Assembly (NCBI GenBank): GCA_028688535.1
Contig: JAQTXY010000092.1
Location: 1-7,353 of the forward strand
Origin: Methanothrix sp.
GTDB taxonomy: Archaea; Halobacteriota; Methanosarcinia; Methanotrichales; Methanotrichaceae
Length of the DNA stretch: 7,353 nucleotides
Reading direction: 5' to 3'
Positions within the stretch are counted from its first letter, which is position 1. Each line of letters begins with the position of its first letter. Below, piece by piece: positions 1 to 4,945 of this stretch. The position numbers and the translations under genes are program-made. The notes under the pieces are model-generated. The model made no database searches. It was not told the origin of the DNA and worked only from the letters and a program-made list of their open reading frames with translations.

Positions 1-52
1 TTAAGGATTAACCAGTTGATTAGAAAATATGTAATCATAATTTAGTTGAGAA

Positions 53-62
53 AGATTTATAT
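53..62 (+). promoter_or_regulatory. Candidate BRE/TATA promoter for the acetyl-CoA synthetase gene
   Basis: The purine-rich stretch gagaaaga leads directly into TTTATAT, which fits an archaeal BRE plus TATA box. Initiation about 25 bases downstream would fall near 85-90 and give a leader of about 55 bases to the ATG at 144, or about 105 bases to the ATG at 192. The call rests on sequence only, and a second TATA-like box at 111-118 competes with it. Confidence 0.4.
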
Positions 63-110
63 CTTCAGAATAAGACATGAATTAGGTGTTAAAAAGACAT
101 TTGAATATCC

Positions 111-118
111 ATTATAAT
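111..118 (+). promoter_or_regulatory. Second TATA-like box upstream of the acetyl-CoA synthetase gene
   Basis: ATTATAAT lies 26-33 bases before the ATG at 144. If used, transcription would start at or next to that ATG and give a nearly leaderless message. It would also give a normal leader for the downstream ATG at 192. The surrounding DNA is very AT-rich, so chance matches are likely. Confidence 0.25.
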
Positions 119-143
119 TTGAAACAATAAAAAAGCATATATT

Positions 144-2168
144 ATGGATACAAATGTCTCTAAAACTTCAAATATTGTAAGGCGATTTAAAATGGATGAT
201 GAAAAATCGGAAAAAACGGTTCAGACCGCAAAACAAGGTCTGTATTATCCACCCCGAGATCTTGTCGAGAACTCCAATGTCATGGCCTGGATGAAGAAAA
301 AAGGCCTCAAGTCGGAGGGCGAGCTACGGACATGGTGCTCTGCTAATTACGTCTCGTTCTGGGATGAGATGGCCCAAACCTATGCAGACTGGTTCGAGCC
401 CTACAATCAGACACTTATGTGGAAAGCCCCCTTTGCCAAGTGGTTTATGGGCGGCAAGATCAATGTAGCCTATAATGCCGTGGACAGGCATGCCAAATCC
501 TGGCGGCGCAATAAGCTGGCTTACATCTTTGTAGGAGAGCCTGTAGGCGATGTTCGCAAGATCACCTATTATGAGCTGTCCCAACAGGTCAACAAATTTG
601 CCAACGCGCTCAAGGCCCAGGGAATTAAAAAGGGCGACCGCGTGGGAATTTATCCGCCCATGGTCCCTGAGCTGCCTGTGGCTATGCTCGCCTGTGCAAA
701 GTTGGGTGCCATTCACGTAGTAGTATTCTCTGGCTTTTCCGCGGTAGCGGTTAGTGATCGGCTGGAGGACTGCCAGCCCAAGATTCTGGTCACCTGTGAC
801 GGCTCCTACCGCCGGGGCAAGCCTATTGCCACCAAGCCCCAGGCTGATGAGGCCATAGCAGGCCTGCAGTGCATCGAGAAGGTAGTAGTTGTGAAGAGAA
901 ACGGCCAGGAAACGCCCATGACAGAAGGGCGCGATGTCTGGTGGGACGAGTTTGTGGCTGGCCAGTCCGGCTCCTGCGAGACCTTGCCCATGGACAGTGC
1001 CGATCCGCTCTTCATCCTTTACACCGCCGGAGCCGGCGGAAAACCGCGCGGAATAGTGCACACCCACGCCGGTATGAGCATCGGGCCTGCGTTTACCACC
1101 TCCTGGGTCTTCGATATCAAGGATACCGATGTCTACTGGTCAACTGCTGATATCGGATGGATCACAGGCCACAGCTACATCGCTTACGGACCACTCTGCC
1201 TGGGTGCGACGAGCATCATGTACGAAGGATCGCCTGACTATCCCGACTTCGGCAGATGGTTCAAGATCATCGAGGATTACGGAGTATCTGTGATTTATAC
1301 AGCCCCTACTGCTATCAGGATGTTCATGAACGAGGGCCCCTCCTGGCCCCAGAAGTACGACCTTTCCATGGTTCGGCTCATGGGCTCGGTAGGCGAGGCT
1401 ATGAACCCAGATGCATTTGTCTGGTGGAGGCAGCACGTCGGCGGCGGGTTTGCGCCCATTATGGACACCTGGTTCCAGAGCGAGACAGGCTCTCAGGTCA
1501 TCGCTCCCCTGCCCATAACTCCGCTCAAGCCGGGCTCGCCCAGCTTTGCTCTGCCCGGCTACAATGTCGAGGTAGTGGATGATAATGGAAAAGCCGTATC
1601 TGCAGGCAGTACCGGCAACATACTTCTTACAGAGCCCTGGCCTTCCATGCTCCGCGAGGTCTACCAGGACCCGTCCGCTTACAACGAGACCTACTGGGCT
1701 GCTTTTCCAGGCAAGTATTTCTCCGGAGACAAGGCTCGTGTGGATGAGGACGGATACGTCTGGGCTCTGGGAAGAGGAGACGATGTCCTCAAGGTGGCAG
1801 GCCACAGGATATCCAATGCCGAGGTTGAAGCATCGGCAGAGAAGCACCCATCCGTCGCCGCTGCCGCAGTCGTGGGCAAGCCGGATAAGGTGAAAGGCGA
1901 GAGCATTGTGGTCTATGCCGTCTTGAAGCCTGAGGCCAAGCCGGATGCCGCTTTAGAGAAAGATATCAAGAACTTCGTGCGAAAGACCCTGGGTCCCATC
2001 GCCATTCCCTCGGATGTCATATTCGTATCCGAGATCCCCAGAAACAAGGCAGGAAAGCCTGTCCGGCCGCTGATCAAGGCCAAAGCCCTGGGTGAAGCTC
2101 TGGGAGACACATCGGCAGTTGTCAATCCACAGGCGCTGGAAGCAATTCCGCTCTTGATCAAGAAATAG
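144..2168 (+). CDS. acs: AMP-forming acetyl-CoA synthetase homologue with altered ATP-loop and acyl-pocket motifs
   Basis: This is a member of the acyl-adenylate-forming family. Classical members turn acetate, ATP and CoA into acetyl-CoA, AMP and PPi, and this is the acetate-activation step of Methanothrix methanogenesis. At 674 residues it is slightly longer than bacterial Acs (about 650). An ACAS_N-like region covers about 50-115 (SFWDEMAQTYADWF), the AMP-binding domain about 115-560, and the C-terminal lid about 565-650. Conserved elements include YRRGK, GWITGHSY, SVGE, YFSGD, the hinge GRGDD, AGHRIS and a C-terminal GK whose K638 aligns with the acetylatable catalytic lysine. Oddities: the phosphate loop reads TAGAGGKPRG (294-303) where TSG[ST]TGKPKG is usual, DTWWQTE is DTWFQSE (441-447), GEP is GEA, and the usual SGKIMRR end is AGKPVRP. 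The start at 144 has no clear Shine-Dalgarno. The ATG at 192 (residue 17) follows TAAGG with a 9-base spacer and is a plausible alternative. The frame is intact, so this is not an obvious pseudogene. Family membership is certain; acetate activity is not. Confidence 0.93.
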   Translation: MDTNVSKTSNIVRRFKMDDEKSEKTVQTAKQGLYYPPRDLVENSNVMAWMKKKGLKSEGELRTWCSANYVSFWDEMAQTYADWFEPYNQTLMWKAPFAKWFMGGKINVAYNAVDRHAKSWRRNKLAYIFVGEPVGDVRKITYYELSQQVNKFANALKAQGIKKGDRVGIYPPMVPELPVAMLACAKLGAIHVVVFSGFSAVAVSDRLEDCQPKILVTCDGSYRRGKPIATKPQADEAIAGLQCIEKVVVVKRNGQETPMTEGRDVWWDEFVAGQSGSCETLPMDSADPLFILYTAGAGGKPRGIVHTHAGMSIGPAFTTSWVFDIKDTDVYWSTADIGWITGHSYIAYGPLCLGATSIMYEGSPDYPDFGRWFKIIEDYGVSVIYTAPTAIRMFMNEGPSWPQKYDLSMVRLMGSVGEAMNPDAFVWWRQHVGGGFAPIMDTWFQSETGSQVIAPLPITPLKPGSPSFALPGYNVEVVDDNGKAVSAGSTGNILLTEPWPSMLREVYQDPSAYNETYWAAFPGKYFSGDKARVDEDGYVWALGRGDDVLKVAGHRISNAEVEASAEKHPSVAAAAVVGKPDKVKGESIVVYAVLKPEAKPDAALEKDIKNFVRKTLGPIAIPSDVIFVSEIPRNKAGKPVRPLIKAKALGEALGDTSAVVNPQALEAIPLLIKK

Positions 2169-2178
2169 AGTGGAATTC

Positions 2179-2199
2179 CTTTATTCTTTTTTTAGTTTT
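2179..2199 (+). terminator. T-rich archaeal terminator after the synthetase gene
   Basis: About ten bases after the TAG stop, the + strand carries runs of T, including a seven-T run broken by single other bases. Archaeal RNA polymerase stops at such T tracts without needing a hairpin, and I see none here. The tract lies between two convergent genes, as expected for a terminator of the rightward one. Confidence 0.55.
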
Positions 2200-2206
2200 G
2201 TATATA

Positions 2207-2626
2207 TTATTTCGTATCGTCAAACCCTATCTTGATGTGAGTTCCATCACAAAATGGCTTTTTCCCTGAGCCGCCGCATCTGCATAAAGCATACGGTCCC
2301 TGCTCAGCTAACAAAGTGCCCTCATTATTCTTTAAAGAGCATCCTCCTTCCACCAGCAAGGGGCCATTTTTCTTCACAATAATATTTGCACTTGGCATAT
2401 TATCACTCTCCTCTGTAGCTGAAGACACCTTCTTGTATGTCAAAGCACCGGATGGACATCGATCCACCACCGACATGATCTCTTCTGAGCTTGCCCCTTG
2501 CACATTTATCCAGGGGGTGCGATCCCGGCTGAATACCTGAGGCAGACCCTTTACGCATTCTCTGGCATGGATGCATTTTTCCGGGTTCCAGATGACTTTG
2601 ATCTCATTGTTGGAATACTCTTTCAT
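2207..2626 (-). CDS. Two-domain iron-sulfur protein: YjdI-like Fer4_19 domain fused to CDGSH domain
   Basis: This is a small soluble protein of 139 residues with no signal peptide, so probably cytoplasmic. The N-terminal half (about 8-66) matches the YjdI/Fer4_19 style: C18-x-H20-x3-C24 followed by C57-P-S-G-A-L. It offers three cysteines, with H20 as a possible extra ligand, so a [4Fe-4S] or [3Fe-4S] cluster is possible. The C-terminal half (about 78-139) is a CDGSH domain: CRCGGSGKKPFCDGTH gives the classical three-Cys one-His [2Fe-2S] ligands C115, C117, C126 and H130. C96 is an additional cysteine. The two domains are joined by a short polar linker (67-77). Each domain is known alone and paired in other organisms. 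The exact role is not established, and electron transfer or cluster handling is an inference. The gene is convergent with the synthetase and diverges from mscL. No Shine-Dalgarno is visible, and upstream in-frame codons offer no better start. Confidence 0.88.
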   Translation of the reverse strand: MKEYSNNEIKVIWNPEKCIHARECVKGLPQVFSRDRTPWINVQGASSEEIMSVVDRCPSGALTYKKVSSATEESDNMPSANIIVKKNGPLLVEGGCSLKNNEGTLLAEQGPYALCRCGGSGKKPFCDGTHIKIGFDDTK

Positions 2627-2680
2627 TAAGATAGGATGGCCACTCTTTCTACAAAGTTCTTTCCTTACCTCGCATAAACA

Positions 2681-2690
2681 TTTTATAATT
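2681..2690 (-). promoter_or_regulatory. TATA-like box for the iron-sulfur gene, possibly shared by both directions
   Basis: Read on the minus strand this is AATTATAAAA, 55-64 bases before the ATG at 2626. That would give a leader of about 35 bases. Read on the plus strand it is TTTTATAATT, which could place a start near 2710 and give mscL a leader of about 30 bases that includes its weak Shine-Dalgarno. Its near symmetry makes it a candidate for bidirectional use. Confidence 0.35.
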
Positions 2691-2706
2691 TGAACGGCTA
2701 ATATGG

Positions 2707-2715
2707 TATAAAATA
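2707..2715 (+). promoter_or_regulatory. TATA-like box close to mscL
   Basis: TATAAAATA sits 27-35 bases before the mscL ATG at 2742. Initiation about 25 bases downstream would give an almost leaderless transcript. That would waste the AGGGG at 2728-2732, the only Shine-Dalgarno-like element before mscL. Either this box or the one at 2681-2690 could serve the mscL cluster. Confidence 0.35.
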
Positions 2716-2741
2716 AACATCTCGACTAGGGGTTTGGGATT

Positions 2742-3179
2742 ATGGGATTTATAGGCGAGTTTAGGGACTTCGCCATGAAGGGCAACGTCCTGGACATGGC
2801 GATAGGTATCATAATCGGCGCTGCCTTTGGCGGCATTGTCAATTCGCTGGTAAAAGATGTCATCATGCCACCAGTTGGCATGATGATGGGAGGCATCAAC
2901 TTTGCCGATATGTTTGTAGCTCTGGACGGAAAGCCTTATGCCACCCTGGCAGCAGCCCAAGCAGCAGCTGCGCCCACCATCAATTATGGTCTGTTCATAA
3001 ATACCGACATCAACTTCATCATAGTGGCTCTGGCCATATTCCTGCTCATTCGCCAGGTAAATGCCGCCAGGAAAAAGCCGGCCCCTCCTGAGCCCAACAG
3101 CAAAGAATGTCCCTTCTGCAAGGAAAGCATCCCCAAGGCGGCAGTAAAATGTTCACATTGCACATCCGATTTGAAATAG
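2742..3179 (+). CDS. mscL: Large-conductance mechanosensitive channel MscL with C-terminal zinc ribbon
   Basis: MscL is a pentameric inner-membrane pore that opens under high membrane tension and releases solutes during osmotic downshock. The N-terminus GEFRDFAMKGNVLDMAIG is the family signature and fixes the start. TM1 covers about 15-45 and includes the small-residue pore helix IGIIIGAAFGG. An external loop with an Ala-rich stretch (68-77) follows, and TM2 covers about 83-105. Most of the protein matches ordinary MscL (about 136 residues in E. coli), but the C-terminus is not the usual amphipathic helical bundle. After a Lys/Pro-rich linker (about 110-120) comes a CxxC-x10-CxxC zinc ribbon (C123, C126, C137, C140) ending CTSDL. 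By topology the ribbon is cytoplasmic. Similar tails are known on some other MscL proteins. The gene heads a cluster with the inhibitor gene 29 bases downstream. Confidence 0.95.
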   Translation: MGFIGEFRDFAMKGNVLDMAIGIIIGAAFGGIVNSLVKDVIMPPVGMMMGGINFADMFVALDGKPYATLAAAQAAAAPTINYGLFINTDINFIIVALAIFLLIRQVNAARKKPAPPEPNSKECPFCKESIPKAAVKCSHCTSDLK

Positions 3180-3196
3180 AATGAAGTCAATGAATT

Positions 3197-3203
3197 GAGG
3201 TGA
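3197..3203 (+). promoter_or_regulatory. Strong Shine-Dalgarno that fixes the inhibitor gene start
   Basis: GAGGTGA is a full match to the anti-Shine-Dalgarno end of archaeal 16S rRNA and lies 5 bases before the ATG at 3209. An in-frame GTG at 3200 would lie inside this site, so it is rejected as the start. This is the clearest ribosome-binding site in the window. Confidence 0.85.
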
Positions 3204-3208
3204 ATTAT

Positions 3209-3601
3209 ATGAAGAGAATGGCAAGCGTATTTCTGGTTTCTCTCGCAGCTGTATTATTTGCTCTGGTCATAGCTTCAGCGGGCAGCGTCTGTGACAATGC
3301 CCCTTGCGAAGATGCCGTCAACGTATCGGTTGGAGAGAATTTTACCATCGATCTAAAGTCCAATGCCGGTTCAACTGGATATGAATGGTGGACGCAGTTT
3401 GATACCGAGTACCTGAGCCTTGTGTCATCATCCGAACAGGCCGGCGACGCCAAGCCTGGATGGGTCGGTATGCCAGGCAAGAAGGTCTTTGTATTCAATG
3501 CCAAGAAGTCCGGCAGCACGGATATTATTATGCTCTTGATACAGCCCTGGGAGAACAGCACCGTCGCACAGAGATTGATATATCCCGTAAACATTTCCTA
3601 G
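3209..3601 (+). CDS. Exported chagasin-like (I42) cysteine-protease inhibitor homologue
   Basis: The protein has 130 residues from the ATG chosen by its Shine-Dalgarno. Residues 1-24 form a signal peptide (MKRM, a hydrophobic core, and a likely cleavage after ASA), so the mature domain should lie outside the membrane. The mature part resembles the chagasin/ICP family, Ig-fold inhibitors of papain-like cysteine proteases that insert three loops into the protease cleft. The first loop is NAGSTGYEW (52-60), close to the family NPTTGYxW. The second reads GMPG (87-90) in place of GxGG, and the third reads QPWE (112-115) in place of RPW. C28 and C33 lie just after the cleavage site and could form a small disulfide loop. 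The fold assignment is fairly secure; inhibitory activity is an inference because two of three loops deviate. It lies in a likely transcript between mscL and exonuclease III, which starts 4 bases after its stop. Confidence 0.82.
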   Translation: MKRMASVFLVSLAAVLFALVIASAGSVCDNAPCEDAVNVSVGENFTIDLKSNAGSTGYEWWTQFDTEYLSLVSSSEQAGDAKPGWVGMPGKKVFVFNAKKSGSTDIIMLLIQPWENSTVAQRLIYPVNIS

Positions 3602-3605
3602 ATGC

Positions 3606-4373
3606 ATGAGACTTCTCTCCTGGAATGTGAACGGGCTGAGGGCCATTCTTAAAAAAGGATTCGTAGATTGGCTTAGAAGAGATATGCCGGATGTGCTCTG
3701 CCTGCAAGAGACAAAGGTAGCAGTCGATCAGGTTCCTGCCGAACTGAAACGCCTGCCAGGCTATTTTTCCTATTTCGGCTCCGGAGAGAGAAAAGGAAGG
3801 GATGGTGTGGCTCTTTTTTCCAAAACACACCCGCTTAGCGTAAAGTACACACTGGGAATTGAGGGCTTTGAGGACGAGCATAGAGCTATCGTTGCCGATT
3901 ATGGGCAGTTCATGCTCTTTAATGTCTACTTTCCCAACGGCAAAGCCTCTCGAGAGCGGCTGGAGTATAAGCTGAAGTTCTATGATGTTTTTTTAGAGCA
4001 CATCTCCCGGCTCAAGGCTGAAGGCAGGAGGATTGTGGTCTGCGGGGACGTTAATACTGCCCACAAAGAGATCGATCTGGCCCGGCCCAAGGCCAATGAA
4101 AAGATCTCAGGATTCTTGCCTGAAGAGAGGGCCTGGATAGACCGGCTGGTGGAAGGTGGCTTTCTGGACACATTTCGCATCCATCATGATGAGGGGGAGA
4201 ATTATTCCTGGTGGGATCTGAAGACACGCGCCCGCGAGAGAAATGTGGGCTGGAGGATCGATTACTTCTTCGTGAGCGAAGAATTGCAAAATCAGGTCTC
4301 GTCGGCGTTTATCCTTGCAGAGATTACAGGCGCGGATCACTGTCCGGTGGGAATTGAGCTGGATGTCGAATAA
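3606..4373 (+). CDS. xth: Exodeoxyribonuclease III / AP endonuclease
   Basis: This is a Mg2+-dependent nuclease of the EEP superfamily. It cuts DNA 5' of abasic sites and removes 3' blocking groups in base-excision repair, and some members also degrade DNA from 3' ends. At 255 residues it is the usual length for the ExoA/Xth type. Catalytic motifs are all present: WNVNGLR with N7, LQETK with metal ligand E35, NVYFPNG with Y108, GDVN with D148 and N150, the substrate-recognition stretch SWWDLKTRARERNVGWRIDYF with D219, and the terminal ADHCP with D244 and H245. Where many relatives read GYSGVA, this protein has GRDGVA (64-69). The ATG at 3606 lies 4 bases after the inhibitor stop and has no clear Shine-Dalgarno, which suggests translational coupling. 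An overlapping ATG at 3602 is out of frame. The protein is probably active. Confidence 0.96.
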   Translation: MRLLSWNVNGLRAILKKGFVDWLRRDMPDVLCLQETKVAVDQVPAELKRLPGYFSYFGSGERKGRDGVALFSKTHPLSVKYTLGIEGFEDEHRAIVADYGQFMLFNVYFPNGKASRERLEYKLKFYDVFLEHISRLKAEGRRIVVCGDVNTAHKEIDLARPKANEKISGFLPEERAWIDRLVEGGFLDTFRIHHDEGENYSWWDLKTRARERNVGWRIDYFFVSEELQNQVSSAFILAEITGADHCPVGIELDVE

Positions 4374-4416
4374 ATTTCATAAGACCAAGGAAAAAGGTTT
4401 TATCAGTAAGCGAGTT

Positions 4417-4421
4417 AAGGA
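4417..4421 (+). promoter_or_regulatory. Ribosome-binding site of the large membrane protein
   Basis: AAGGA lies 8 bases before the ATG at 4430 and supports that start. The 56-base gap after exonuclease III holds only weak TATA-like material (GTTTTATC near 4398-4405). I cannot tell whether the gene has its own promoter or is read through from the cluster. Confidence 0.6.
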
Positions 4422-4429
4422 CTCATAAT

Positions 4430-4945
4430 ATGAGGTTGGCTTGGCCACCGCCCCGGCATCTGATCGCATCCGTTTTAATCTCGGTGGTAGCACTGGCTCT
4501 GGTCCATCTTTCTCCCCCGTCCCTGCAGGATATTCTATCGCCTCTTGCCCTAATTCTCGTCTTCCTCATCCCTGGATATCTTGCCACACTATCCGTATTT
4601 CCAGGCAAGAGCGACCTGAGCGGAAAAGGACGCGCATTTCTCTGCCTGGCTTCTTCGGCAATGTTTGCCGGCTTATTCAGCCTCATTCTGACGGTTACGC
4701 CGCGCGGATTGCAGAGTGCCTCTCTGGCCACAATTCTCTCTCTTCTGGCCATATTCCTGGCGGCGGTGGCCTATGGCCGCTGGTCGAATCTGCCCCGCAA
4801 TAGAAGATTTCTTCTTATGCCCAAGAGAGGCCTGGGATCGACCCGGCCCTTTTCCCGAGCTGCTCTGGCTATCCTCCTCTTGGCGGCCTGTTTTATAGCA
4901 GCCCTGGCTTTCGCCTTCGGACCTTATCAGTTACCTTTCGTGGAG
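4430..4945 (+). other. DUF1616-like five-helix membrane domain of the large protein
   Basis: This is the N-terminal 172 residues. Hallmarks are SPLALILVFLIPGY in the second helix, the cytosolic loop VFPGKSDLSGKGR, and a conserved TPRG-like turn (VTPRG, 89-93) after the third helix. These fit the DUF1616 family, archaeal membrane proteins of unknown function that often carry extracellular additions. Arg/Lys clusters between helices 4 and 5 support an inside-to-outside exit of the chain after helix 5. The family name is given from memory of its consensus and was not searched. Confidence 0.6.

Noticed and set aside
1..52. Inverted repeat GATTA...TAATC at 18-36 as an operator
   Set aside because: Arms of five bases in very AT-rich DNA are expected by chance, and no second copy is seen.
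324..1067. Minus-strand open frame of 247 codons opposite the synthetase
   Set aside because: It lies wholly within the synthetase gene and shows no family motif. It is open because of the codon bias of the real gene.
1140..1847. Minus-strand open frame of 235 codons opposite the synthetase
   Set aside because: Antisense shadow with an atypical composition and no start signals. The plus-strand frame has clear family motifs throughout.
144..2168. Pseudogene call for the synthetase
   Set aside because: There is no frameshift or stop, and most motifs outside the phosphate loop, pocket and C-terminal signature are conserved, so a divergent functional paralogue is more likely.
3200..3202. GTG start for the chagasin-like gene
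   Set aside because: It overlaps the GAGGTGA ribosome-binding site, while the ATG at 3209 has ideal spacing.
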